The notes beneath the pieces are model-generated. The model made no database searches. It was not told the origin of the DNA and saw only the letters and a list, made by a program, of their open reading frames with translations. DNA of 64,000 nucleotides from Streptomyces sp. Je 1-369 (GTDB lineage Bacteria > Actinomycetota > Actinomycetes > Streptomycetales > Streptomycetaceae): assembly GCF_026810505.1 (NCBI RefSeq), contig NZ_CP101750.1:649448-713447 (forward strand), given 5' to 3'. This document shows positions 52,581 through 60,936 of this stretch, in pieces (the stretch's first letter is position 1; each line of letters opens with the position of its first letter). Both the position numbers and the translations under genes were made by a program.

Positions 52581-53468
52581 ATGAGCATCAGCCATGCCCC
52601 ACCACACCCAGCCGCGCCCGACATATCCCCTAAATCATCTTCGGCTCCATCCCCCGACGCCGGACCCGAACTGCAAACCCTCGTCCCCTCCTCCACCCGC
52701 CGCACCCGCATCCCCCGCTGGCTGCGCCGCACCTCGGGACCGCTCACGCTGCTCGCCCTCTGGCAGGTCCTGAGCGCCACCGGCGTCCTGGCCGGTGACG
52801 TGCTCGCCTCACCCGGGACCGTAGCCCGGGTCGCGGGCGATCTCATCGAGAACGGGTCCCTGCAGAACGCCATGGGGGTCTCGCTGCAGCGCGTAGCCCT
52901 CGGGCTGCTCTTCGGCACCGTCGTCGGGACGGCTCTCGCCCTCGTCTCCGGGCTCTTCCGCATCGGCGAGGACCTCGTGGACGCCAGCGTGCAGATGCTG
53001 CGCACCGTGCCGTTCGTCGGGCTGATCCCGCTGTTCATCATCTGGTTCGGCATCGGGGAGGCGCCGAAGATCGCGATCATCACGCTCGGGGTGTCGTTCC
53101 CGCTCTACCTCAACGTGTACGCCGGGATCCGGGGCGTCGACGCCCAGTTGATCGAGGCCGGGGAGTCGCTCGGCCTGTCGCGATGGGGACTCGTGCGGCA
53201 CGTCATCCTGCCGGGCGCGCTGCCCGGCGCCATGACGGGGCTGCGCTACTCGCTGGGCATCTCCTGGCTCGCCCTCGTCTTCGCCGAGCAGGTCAACGCC
53301 GACGCAGGCCTCGGCTTCCTCATGGTCCAGGCCCGCGACTTCCTGCGCACCGACGTGATCGTCGTCTGCCTGGTCGTCTACGCCTTCCTCGGCCTGACCG
53401 CCGACTTCGTCGTCCGAACCCTCGAAAGGCTGCTGCTGCAATGGCGACCGACGTTCACCGGCCGGTGA
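52581..53468 (+). CDS. ssuC: aliphatic sulfonate-type ABC transporter permease
   Basis: A 295-residue inner membrane protein with about six helices. The transmembrane core shows VSLQRVALGLLFGTVVGTAL, then LRTVPFVGLIPLFIIWFGIG and the cytoplasmic EAA loop EAGESLGLSRWGLVRHVILP, all typical of SsuC/TauC permeases. The first 45 residues are Pro/Ser-rich. Its end overlaps the ATPase gene by 28 bases. With the next three genes it forms a sulfonate uptake and desulfonation operon, likely induced on sulfur limitation through the leader peptide upstream. Confidence 0.92.
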   Translation: MSISHAPPHPAAPDISPKSSSAPSPDAGPELQTLVPSSTRRTRIPRWLRRTSGPLTLLALWQVLSATGVLAGDVLASPGTVARVAGDLIENGSLQNAMGVSLQRVALGLLFGTVVGTALALVSGLFRIGEDLVDASVQMLRTVPFVGLIPLFIIWFGIGEAPKIAIITLGVSFPLYLNVYAGIRGVDAQLIEAGESLGLSRWGLVRHVILPGALPGAMTGLRYSLGISWLALVFAEQVNADAGLGFLMVQARDFLRTDVIVVCLVVYAFLGLTADFVVRTLERLLLQWRPTFTGR

Positions 53469-54238
53469 CCACGACCGTGTCCTCCGCCGTCCGCGTCGAC
53501 GGGCTGACCCGCACCTTCGACGGGCGTGCCGTCATCGACGACCTGCACCTCGACGTGCGTCCCGGCGAATTCGTGGCGCTGTTGGGCCGCAGCGGCTGCG
53601 GCAAGTCGACGCTGCTGCGCATCCTCGCCGGGCTCGACCGCGACATCGAGGGCACCGTGCTCGTGCCGCGCCGCAAGGCCGTCGCGTTCCAGGCGCCCCG
53701 GCTGATGCCGTGGAAACGCGTGTGGCGCAATGTGCTGCTCGGGCTGCCGGGCAAGCCCGACCGGGACGTCGCCGAACAGGCTCTGGCCGAGGTGGGCCTG
53801 AAGCACCGCACGAACGCCTGGCCCAAGACGCTCTCCGGCGGCGAGGCCCAGCGCGCCTCGCTGGCCCGTGCCCTGGTGCGCGAGCCCGACCTGCTGCTGC
53901 TCGACGAGCCGTTCGGCGCGCTCGACGCGCTCACCCGCATCAAGGCGCAGCGCCTCGTCGACGAGTTGTGGCAGCGGCGCGGATGCGCGGTTCTCCTCGT
54001 CACGCACGACGTCGAGGAGGCGGTACTCCTCGCCGACCGGGTCCTGGTCATGGACGGCGGCGTCATCGCGTACGAGACACGGATCGACCTGGAACGGCCG
54101 CGCGGCATCTCCGACCCCCGCTTCGGCAAGCTCCGCGCGGAGCTGCTCGAACGGCTCGGCGTCGAAGCGCCCGTTGAAGCGAACCCTGAAGCGCCCGCCG
54201 AAGCGAACGTTGAAGCGCCCACCGAAGCCGCCGCCTGA
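53441..54238 (+). CDS. ssuB: aliphatic sulfonate-type ABC transporter ATP-binding protein
   Basis: A 265-residue ATPase that powers the permease. Walker A is LLGRSGCGKSTLLRILAGLD (about 43-62), the Q-loop region AVAFQAPRLMPWKRVWRNVL, signature LSGGEAQRASLARALVREPD (LSGGE), Walker B LLLLDEPFGALDALTR and the switch His in VLLVTHDVEEAVLLADRVLV. The C-terminus has an acidic Glu-Ala-Pro repeat (EAPVEANPEAPAEANVEAPT). The ATG lies inside the end of ssuC, so translation is coupled. Confidence 0.93.
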   Translation: MATDVHRPVTTTVSSAVRVDGLTRTFDGRAVIDDLHLDVRPGEFVALLGRSGCGKSTLLRILAGLDRDIEGTVLVPRRKAVAFQAPRLMPWKRVWRNVLLGLPGKPDRDVAEQALAEVGLKHRTNAWPKTLSGGEAQRASLARALVREPDLLLLDEPFGALDALTRIKAQRLVDELWQRRGCAVLLVTHDVEEAVLLADRVLVMDGGVIAYETRIDLERPRGISDPRFGKLRAELLERLGVEAPVEANPEAPAEANVEAPTEAAA

Positions 54239-54324
54239 GCACTCCTCCCTCGCCGCCGCTCCCCGCCCCTTCCCCCTCCCCACGCCCCCGTCCCCACGTA
54301 TCGAAGCGAACGGAACGAACCACC

Positions 54325-55374
54325 ATGCGACGACCACGCCCCGCACCCGCCGCCGCCCTGCTCCTCCCCCTGGCCCTGCTGCTCGCCGCCTGCTCCGGCA
54401 CCTCCTCCGCCGACAGTTCCATCGGCGGGTCGGGCGGCGGCACCGACGGAAAGGGTTCGTTGACCCTGAACGTCGGTGATCAGAAGGGTGGTTCGGAGGC
54501 CGTGCTGCGCGCGGCCGGGGAGCTCGACGACCTCGATTACAAGATCCGCTGGTCGACCTTCAGCTCCGGCCCGCCGCTCCTTGAGGCCATCAACGCCAAG
54601 GCCGTCGACATCGGCGGCATCGGCAACACCCCGCCCGTCTTCGCGGCGGGCGCGGGCTCGAAGATCTCCGTGGTGGCGGCGAGCCACGGGGCGGCCACCG
54701 GGGACACGATCCTCGTGCCAGACGACTCACCGCTGAAGAAGCCCCGGCAGCTGAAGGGCAAGTCCGTTGCCGTGGCGCAGGGTTCGTCGGCGCACTTCAA
54801 CCTGGTCGCGTCCCTGAAGAAGGCGGGGCTCGACCTCAAGGACGTACAGGTCAAGTATCTCCAGCCGGCCGATGCGCTCGCCGCGTTCACCAGCGGCAAG
54901 GTGGACGCCTGGGCCGTCTGGGACCCGTACACCTCGCAGGTCCTGCGCGCGAAGACGGGCCGTGTCCTGACCGACGGCGACGGTCTTGTGAACGGGCTGG
55001 CCTTCCAGGCGGCGGCACCCGGCGCCCTCGACGACAAGAAGAAGGCCGCGGCGATCTCCGACTACCTGGACCGGCTCCGCAGGGCCCAGGACTGGGTCTA
55101 CAAGCACCCCGAGGCCTGGGCGAAGGTCTGGGCGCAGGACACCGGCCTCCCCTACGAGGTCGCGCTCGACGCCGTCAAGCGCACCAACGGCACCCGGGTC
55201 CAGGTAGCCGTGGACAAGAACGTGATCGCGTCCGAGCAGGAGATCGCGGACACCTTCACCGATCTGAAGCTGATCCCGCGCCGCATCGACTTCGGCGACT
55301 TCGTCGACACCCGCTTCAACGGCGATCTGCCGCCCTCCACCACCGAGCCGCGCTCGTACCGCAAGGAGTCCTGA
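54325..55374 (+). CDS. ssuA: sulfonate-type ABC transporter substrate-binding lipoprotein
   Basis: A 349-residue exported lipoprotein: basic start MRRPRPAPA, hydrophobic stretch and lipobox LLAAC (Cys about 23). The mature part is an SsuA/TauA type binding protein with INAKAVDIGGIGNTPPVFAA (about 89-108), KGKSVAVAQGSSAHFNLVAS and FTSGKVDAWAVWDPYTSQVL. It captures sulfonates outside the membrane for SsuBC. The gap from ssuB is 86 bases. The ssuD gene starts two bases after its stop. Confidence 0.93.
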   Translation: MRRPRPAPAAALLLPLALLLAACSGTSSADSSIGGSGGGTDGKGSLTLNVGDQKGGSEAVLRAAGELDDLDYKIRWSTFSSGPPLLEAINAKAVDIGGIGNTPPVFAAGAGSKISVVAASHGAATGDTILVPDDSPLKKPRQLKGKSVAVAQGSSAHFNLVASLKKAGLDLKDVQVKYLQPADALAAFTSGKVDAWAVWDPYTSQVLRAKTGRVLTDGDGLVNGLAFQAAAPGALDDKKKAAAISDYLDRLRRAQDWVYKHPEAWAKVWAQDTGLPYEVALDAVKRTNGTRVQVAVDKNVIASEQEIADTFTDLKLIPRRIDFGDFVDTRFNGDLPPSTTEPRSYRKES

Positions 55375-55376
55375 CC

Positions 55377-56585
55377 ATGAACGTCCACCTGCACTGGTTC
55401 CTGCCGACGGGCGGCGACGGCCGCACCCTCGTCGACCGGCACGCCTACACGGACGGGGGCATCGCACGCTCCCGCGTCACCCCGGTGAGCGGCGTGCGCG
55501 CGCCCGACATCGAGTACCTGGCCCAGATCGCCAAGGCCGCGGAGCAGTTGGGGTTCGAGGCCGTGCTCACCCCGACCGGTACGTGGTGCGAGGACGCCTG
55601 GCTGACGACGGTCGCGCTCGCCCAACACACGGAGCGGCTCAAGTTCCTCGTGGCGTTCCGCCCCGGCGTCATCTCCCCCGTGCTGGCCGCGCAGATGGCG
55701 GCGACGTATCAGCGCATCACCCGCGGCCGACTGCTCCTGAACGTGGTGACGGGCGGCGACTCGACCGAGCAGCGACGGTTCGGCGACCACTTGGACCACG
55801 ACCGCCGCTACTCCCGCACCGACGAGTTCCTCTCGGTCGTACGAGGAGTGTGGGGCGGCAAGCCGTTCGACTTCCTCGGCGAGCACTTCCAGGTGGACGG
55901 CGGGCTCACCGCGCTGCCGCCGGATCCGCTGCCGGAGATCTTCTTCGGTGGCTCGTCGGCCGCCGCGGGGCCTGTCGCGGCACGGCACACGGATGTGTAC
56001 CTGACCTGGGGTGAGCCGCCCGAGCAAGTGAAGCAGAAGATCGACTGGATTCGCGGGCTCGCCGAGAAGGAGGGCCGCACGGTCCGGTTCGGCATCCGGC
56101 TGCACACCATTTCTCGCGACTCGTCCGCCGACGCGTGGGCGACCGCGAACCGGCTGCTCGACGACCTCGACCCGGACACGATCGCCGCGGCCCAGGAGGC
56201 GCTCGGCCGCAGTGAGTCGGTGGGGCAGCAGCGGATGCTCGCGCTGCACGGCGGCTCGCGGGACAAGCTGGAGATCTCGCCGAACCTGTGGGCCGGTGTC
56301 GGCCTGGTGCGCGGCGGGGCGGGCACGGCTCTGGTCGGCAGCCACGCCGATGTCGCCGACCGGATCGAGGAGTACCACGCGCTCGGCGTGGAGCACTTCG
56401 TACTCTCCGGCTATCCGCACCTGGAGGAGGCGTACTGGTTCGGCGAGGGCGTCATTCCCGTGCTGGCCGCGCGTGGGCTGCTGCCGCGGATCCCGGCGTC
56501 GCCGCTGTCCGGCGTGCCCGCGGCGAACGGCCGCCCCGCCTCCGCCCCGGGCGGCGCGCCGCTGCTGGTCGCGGGCGGTCGCTGA
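55377..56585 (+). CDS. ssuD: FMNH2-dependent alkanesulfonate monooxygenase
   Basis: A 402-residue luciferase-like TIM-barrel enzyme that cleaves the C-S bond of alkanesulfonates to sulfite and aldehyde. SsuD features: MNVHLHWFLPTGGDGRTL at the start, LGFEAVLTPTGTWCEDAWLT with the conserved Cys, AATYQRITRGRLLLNVVTGG, and RTDEFLSVVRGVWGGKPFDF. The C-terminal part has FVLSGYPHLEEAYWFGEGV. Its reduced flavin must come from a separate reductase, which is not encoded in the cluster unless the next gene serves. AAGGAG precedes ATG 55377. Confidence 0.95.
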   Translation: MNVHLHWFLPTGGDGRTLVDRHAYTDGGIARSRVTPVSGVRAPDIEYLAQIAKAAEQLGFEAVLTPTGTWCEDAWLTTVALAQHTERLKFLVAFRPGVISPVLAAQMAATYQRITRGRLLLNVVTGGDSTEQRRFGDHLDHDRRYSRTDEFLSVVRGVWGGKPFDFLGEHFQVDGGLTALPPDPLPEIFFGGSSAAAGPVAARHTDVYLTWGEPPEQVKQKIDWIRGLAEKEGRTVRFGIRLHTISRDSSADAWATANRLLDDLDPDTIAAAQEALGRSESVGQQRMLALHGGSRDKLEISPNLWAGVGLVRGGAGTALVGSHADVADRIEEYHALGVEHFVLSGYPHLEEAYWFGEGVIPVLAARGLLPRIPASPLSGVPAANGRPASAPGGAPLLVAGGR

Positions 56586-56665
56586 GACGGGACCGGTCAC
56601 CGGCGGCCGGTGAGAAGGGCCGGGCCGCCGGGAAGATCCTGGACCCCGATGAAGTTAGTAGAAAC

Positions 56666-57754
56666 GTGAACGACACCGGGGTAAGAATTGCGGACGTGGT
56701 GGTCGTCGGCGCCGGGCAGGCCGGCCTGTCCAGCGCCTACCACCTGCGGCGGGTCGGCTTCGAGCCGGACCGGGACTTCGTGGTCCTCGACCACGCGCCC
56801 CGGCCCGGCGGCGCCTGGCAGTTCCGGTGGCCTTCCCTGACGTACGGGAAGGTGCACGGCATGCACGCGCTCCCCGGCATGGAACTGACAGGAGCGGACC
56901 CCGCACGCCCGTCGTCGGAGGTCGTCGGGGAGTACTTCGAGGCGTACGAGCGACGCTTCGACCTGCGCGTACGGCGCCCCGTCGACGTCCACGGAGTCCG
57001 CGAGGGCGAGGACGGCAGGCTGCTCGTCGGGACGTCGGCGGGCACGTGGTCGACGCGGGCCCTGATCAGCGCGACGGGGACCTGGGACCGGCCGTTCTGG
57101 CCGCGCTACCCGGGGCAGGACACGTTCCGCGGACGGCAGTTACACACGGCGGTCTATCCGGGCCCCGAGGCCCTCGCGGGACAGCGGGTGATCGTCGTGG
57201 GCGGCGGCGCGTCCGGTACGCAGCACCTCATGGAGATCGCCCCGTACGCGGCGTCGACCACCTGGGTCACCCGCAGCGAGCCGGTGTTCCGCGAGGGGCC
57301 GTTCGACGAGAACTGGGGGCGCGCGGCCGTCGCCATGGTCGAGGAGCGCGTACGTCAGGGGCTGCCGCCGCGGAGTGTGGTGTCCGTGACGGGGCTGCCC
57401 ATGAACGACGCGATCCGGCGGGCGCGGGCCGACGGCGTCCTCGACCGGCTGCCGATGTTCGACCGGATCACACCGACGGGCGTCGAGTGGGACGACGGCC
57501 GCCGCGTGGACGCGGACGTGATCCTCTGGGCGACCGGTTTCCGCCCCGCCGTCGACCACCTGGCGCCACTGCGGCTGCGCGGCCCGGGCGGCGGCATCCG
57601 CCTTGAGGGCACGAGGGTGGCCGCGGACCCCCGTATCCACCTCGTCGGCTACGGGCCCTCGGCCAGCACGATCGGCGCCAACCGCGCGGGGCGCGCGGCG
57701 GTGCGCGACGTCCAGCGACTCCTGGCCGGAACCTCGGTCCAGGCCCTAGCCTAG
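56666..57754 (+). CDS. FAD/NAD(P)-binding flavoprotein (flavin monooxygenase-like)
   Basis: A 362-residue flavoprotein with two dinucleotide folds: ADVVVVGAGQAGLSSAYHLR (about 9-28) for FAD and RVIVVGGGASGTQHLMEIAP (about 173-192) for NAD(P)H, and ADVILWATGFRPAVDHL near the C-terminus as in YUCCA/CzcO-like FMOs. Substrate unknown. The GTG at 56666 follows ssuD by 80 bases on the same strand, so it may take part in organosulfur oxidation; this is an inference. Its stop lies inside the end of the converging subtilase gene (nine-base overlap). Confidence 0.9.
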   Translation: MNDTGVRIADVVVVGAGQAGLSSAYHLRRVGFEPDRDFVVLDHAPRPGGAWQFRWPSLTYGKVHGMHALPGMELTGADPARPSSEVVGEYFEAYERRFDLRVRRPVDVHGVREGEDGRLLVGTSAGTWSTRALISATGTWDRPFWPRYPGQDTFRGRQLHTAVYPGPEALAGQRVIVVGGGASGTQHLMEIAPYAASTTWVTRSEPVFREGPFDENWGRAAVAMVEERVRQGLPPRSVVSVTGLPMNDAIRRARADGVLDRLPMFDRITPTGVEWDDGRRVDADVILWATGFRPAVDHLAPLRLRGPGGGIRLEGTRVAADPRIHLVGYGPSASTIGANRAGRAAVRDVQRLLAGTSVQALA

Positions 57755-59029
57755 GTACAGTGTGTAGAGCAGCTTGTCCGGGGTGACGGGCGGGCTGCCT
57801 TGCAGCACTCCTGTGGTGGCGTTGTCCACGAGGCCCTTCTTGACCTGCGCCGGGGTGTCCGTGGGCCGGACGCCCAGATGCAGCGCGGCCGCGCCCGCCG
57901 CGTGCCCGGTGGCCATCGACGTACCGCTGAGGGTGGCCGTCGCGGTGTCGCTGTCCTTCCAGGCGGAGGGTATCTGCACGCCCGGTGCGAACAGGGACAC
58001 GCACGAGCCGTGGTTGGAGGAGGACGCCCGGCGGTCGCCGCGGTCGCTCGCGCCGACGCTGATGGTCTCCGGCACCCGGGACGGCGACGTGTTGCAGGCC
58101 CCGCCGGCCTGGCCGGAGCTGCCCGCCGCGACCGTGTACGTGACGCCGGAGCGGATGGAGCGCCGCACCGCGCTGTCGAGGACGTCGCTGGCCGCCCCGC
58201 CCAGACTCATGTTCGCGACCGCCGGTTTCGCGGCCTTCGCCGTCACCCAGTCGATGCCCGCGACGACCCCCGAGGTGGTGCCCGAGCCCTGGCAGTCGAG
58301 GACGCGCACCGCGACCGGCCGCGCCTGCTTGGCCACGCCGTACGTCTTCCCCGCCGCGATACCGCCCACATGCGTGCCGTGCCCGTTGCAGTCGTCACCG
58401 TTCCGGCCGTCGCCCACCGTGTCGGTCCCGACGGAGGCGCGGCCGCCGAACTCCGCGTGGGTGGTGCGCAGCCCGGTGTCGATGATGTAGATGCTCACGC
58501 CGGGGGCGGTGGTGCGGTAGGTGTACGTGGTGGACAGCGGGAGGCGGCGCTGGTCGATGCGGTCGAGGCCCCAGGGGGCGTTGGGCTGGGTCTGGTCCTT
58601 CGCGCTGTCCGCACTGTCCGCACTGTCGATCCGGACCCGGGTGTCCTGGCGGACGTACGCGACACGGGGATCGGCGGCGAGTCCGGCCGCCTGTGACCGG
58701 CTCATCCGAGCGGAGAATCCGTGCAACGCCGCCCGGTACACGTGCCCGAGCCGCGCTCCTTCGGCCCGGCCGACGAGCTCGCGCGCCACGCCGGACACGG
58801 CGGAGTCCCTCAGCCGCTTCTGGTCCTTCAGTACGACGATCCAGCCGTCCGGCACGGCGACCTCGGAACCGCCCGCGAGCCGCAGCTCTCCCCCGGCGGA
58901 GCCGGGCGCGGCGTGGGAAGAGGGAGTGACGGTGAGCAGTCCGGTGGCTGTCAGCGCGGCGGAGAGCAGCACCGCTGTCTGCCGCCGACGGGAGGGCATT
59001 CTCATTCCCGGTGCACCTGAACCTTTCAT
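57746..59029 (-). CDS. secreted S8 (subtilase) family protein with altered oxyanion residue
   Basis: A 427-residue protein with a signal peptide (RMPSRRRQTAVLLSAALTAT), an inhibitor-I9 prodomain (about 60-130), and a proteinase-K-like domain. Asp184 (YIIDTGLR), His217 (NGHGTHVGG) and Ser371 (SGTSMATGHAA) form the triad. The usual oxyanion-hole Asn in the AAGN motif is Ser304 here (TVAAGSSGQAGG), so activity may be low. A linker between prodomain and catalytic domain has the repeat DSADSADSAKD. The start may be 59029 or 59005 (MRMPSRRR). It overlaps the flavoprotein gene end. Confidence 0.9.
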   Translation of the reverse strand: MKGSGAPGMRMPSRRRQTAVLLSAALTATGLLTVTPSSHAAPGSAGGELRLAGGSEVAVPDGWIVVLKDQKRLRDSAVSGVARELVGRAEGARLGHVYRAALHGFSARMSRSQAAGLAADPRVAYVRQDTRVRIDSADSADSAKDQTQPNAPWGLDRIDQRRLPLSTTYTYRTTAPGVSIYIIDTGLRTTHAEFGGRASVGTDTVGDGRNGDDCNGHGTHVGGIAAGKTYGVAKQARPVAVRVLDCQGSGTTSGVVAGIDWVTAKAAKPAVANMSLGGAASDVLDSAVRRSIRSGVTYTVAAGSSGQAGGACNTSPSRVPETISVGASDRGDRRASSSNHGSCVSLFAPGVQIPSAWKDSDTATATLSGTSMATGHAAGAAALHLGVRPTDTPAQVKKGLVDNATTGVLQGSPPVTPDKLLYTLYLG

Positions 59030-59066
59030 CGACTGACCAGGGAGGGGGTCGGGCCATGTGCGGTGC

Positions 59067-59120
59067 GGTGCTGAGTGAAGCGGTGCTGAGCGAAGGGGGT
59101 GCTGAGTGAAGGGGGTGCTG
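59067..59120. repeat. 15/16-bp tandem repeat, about 3.5 copies
   Basis: GGTGCTGAGTGAAG-like units start at 59067, 59082, 59098 and 59114. The array lies in the reverse-strand upstream region of the subtilase gene. Confidence 0.85.
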
Positions 59121-59244
59121 TCTGCGCGTGTTCGGTCGAGCGCGCCTGCCAGCCTCTCGCGCCGCTCAACGCGGCACAAGAGGCCGAACGGTCCCTGCGG
59201 CAGTGCTGAGGCGGGGCGCTACGACGGAGTGCCGGGCCCGCGAC

Positions 59245-59946
59245 TCACGGCGCGGCGACGTTCACCAGGCTCTTGTACGGGAGGTAGCGCGGCACGCTGG
59301 GCTGGGTCGGAGCCGGAGTGACGCCCTCCAAGCCCTCGATCATCGTGCCCAGTTCGACCGTGCCGCCGCTCTCGGCGAAGCGCCGCCAGGCGGACATGTC
59401 GCGCCACTCGGCGTGGTTGAGGACCCTGCGGCCGTCCTTGCTCGTGTGGAAGTGGGCCGCGAGCAGCCCCGGCGGCCGGGTCCGCTCCAGGATCGCGATG
59501 ACGCCGTCGATGAACGCGCGCTGGCTGTCCGGCCCTTCGGTCTCGAAGATGGGAGTGACCAGGGCGCCGGGGGTGCTCTCCGTTCCCTCATCGGTGGCGT
59601 AGCTGCGGTAGAGCGAGTAGCGCACCTCGCCGGGCCGTTCGATGCCGAGCACCATGCGGTCGACCCTGCTGATGTCCTCGGAACACCGGGCCGCGCGCGC
59701 CCACTCGCGGTGGGAATCGTCGTCCGTCCACTGCGCGTAGTTGAGGACCTCGCGGCCGTTCTCGCTGAGGAAGGTCGTGAACGAGAGCATGGCGTCCGGG
59801 CGTTCCTGGTGTTCCCACTCCTCGATCACCAGGTCCGCCGCCTGCTTCTGGACCCCTGGAACCGGCAGGGTCCAGGAGCTGACGAGGATCGTCCCGGCGT
59901 CCGCCCGCCGGACGTCGGGAAAGGCACGGGTTATTGGTGCGGCCAT
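59245..59946 (-). CDS. protein with two antibiotic-biosynthesis-monooxygenase (ABM) domains
   Basis: A 233-residue protein with two tandem ferredoxin-like ABM domains: the first around MLSFTTFLSENGREVLNYAQ and WTDDDSHREWARA, the second around LLAAHFHTSKDGRRVLNHAE and WRDMSAWRRFAES. Each shows the xVLNxAxW pattern. Single-domain relatives oxidise aromatic polyketides or act on heme; here the activity is unknown. GGAGGAG lies before ATG 59946. There is no co-directional partner close by apart from the mltG-like gene 134 bases upstream. Confidence 0.85.
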   Translation of the reverse strand: MAAPITRAFPDVRRADAGTILVSSWTLPVPGVQKQAADLVIEEWEHQERPDAMLSFTTFLSENGREVLNYAQWTDDDSHREWARAARCSEDISRVDRMVLGIERPGEVRYSLYRSYATDEGTESTPGALVTPIFETEGPDSQRAFIDGVIAILERTRPPGLLAAHFHTSKDGRRVLNHAEWRDMSAWRRFAESGGTVELGTMIEGLEGVTPAPTQPSVPRYLPYKSLVNVAAP

Positions 59947-60080
59947 GGTCGGCTCCTCCTGCATACTGAGCGGTACGTTCAGAGAAAAGCGTTGTACCTG
60001 AACCACGGTTGAGGTCAAGGCGGAGCAGACGCGGTGGCCGAGCGGACCCCCCTGGCCCTTTGCCACTTTTCGTCCTCCCG

Positions 60081-60893
60081 CTACTTCGCCTTGTTGAACT
60101 CCCCCACGTTCTTCTGGTGTTCCTGGAAGTCGGATGTGAAACGCGTGTCTCCTGGTTTCACGGTGACGAAATACAGCCAGTCCCCCGGAGATGGGTTGTT
60201 CGCCGCCCGCATCGCTTCCTCCCCGGGGTTGCCGATCGGCGTGGGCGGCAGACCCATGCGCGCATAGGTGTTGTACGGGCTGCTGATCTTCGTGTCGCGT
60301 TCGCTGGTGGCGAGCGTCGAGCGGTTGAGCGCGTAGTTGATGGTGGAGTCCATCTGCAGAGGCATGCCACGGTCGAGACGGTTGTAGATGACCCTGGCGA
60401 CCTTGCCCATGTCCTCCTTGGAGCCGGCTTCCGCCTCGATCATGCTCGCAATGGTGACGCTCTGGTAGACGTTCAGCGCATTCCGGTCCGCACCGGCGGT
60501 GACTTGGCCGGCACCGAACTTCTTGTTGGCCGTGTTCACCATGTACGTCAGGACGGATGCCGGAGTCGACTTTGAGCTGAGCGGATACGTCGCCGGAAAG
60601 AGGTAGCCCTCGGGGTTGCCGTCCGCGTCTTTGGGAAGTTTGAGGTCGGCCTTCGGGAGCGCCTTCTTCGTGGTGCCCGCGGGCACGTCGAGGGCCTTGT
60701 CCACGGCCGTATACACCTGGCTGGAACGCCACCCCTCAGGGATGGTCAGCGTGTCGGGCCGTTTGTCGTCGTCGGGAAGCAGCAGCGGCACCGCCACGGC
60801 GGCGGCCGCGGCGGCGGCTCCGGTCGCGATCAGGGCGATCCGGCCCCGTCGCGTCAGTCGAATCGTTCCGCGTCTCGGAGTCTTGGTCTGCAT
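60081..60893 (-). CDS. mltG: endolytic transglycosylase MltG-like protein
   Basis: A 270-residue membrane-anchored YceG-family lytic transglycosylase that cuts new glycan strands. The N-terminus is basic, with one helix at about 20-40 (RIALIATGAAAAAAAVAVPL). The catalytic region has TIASMIEAEAGSKEDMGKVA with the active Glu, then YNRLDRGMPLQMDSTINYAL, YNTYARMGLPPTPIGNPGEE and YFVTVKPGDTRF. It is shorter than typical MltG (about 340 or more) and stands outside the aroE/ruvX context of the main copy, so it may be an extra paralogue. Confidence 0.92.
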   Translation of the reverse strand: MQTKTPRRGTIRLTRRGRIALIATGAAAAAAAVAVPLLLPDDDKRPDTLTIPEGWRSSQVYTAVDKALDVPAGTTKKALPKADLKLPKDADGNPEGYLFPATYPLSSKSTPASVLTYMVNTANKKFGAGQVTAGADRNALNVYQSVTIASMIEAEAGSKEDMGKVARVIYNRLDRGMPLQMDSTINYALNRSTLATSERDTKISSPYNTYARMGLPPTPIGNPGEEAMRAANNPSPGDWLYFVTVKPGDTRFTSDFQEHQKNVGEFNKAK

Positions 60894-60936
60894 GCGGGCA
60901 CGGTAACCCGCAAATGGTCACATTCCTGGCATATCT

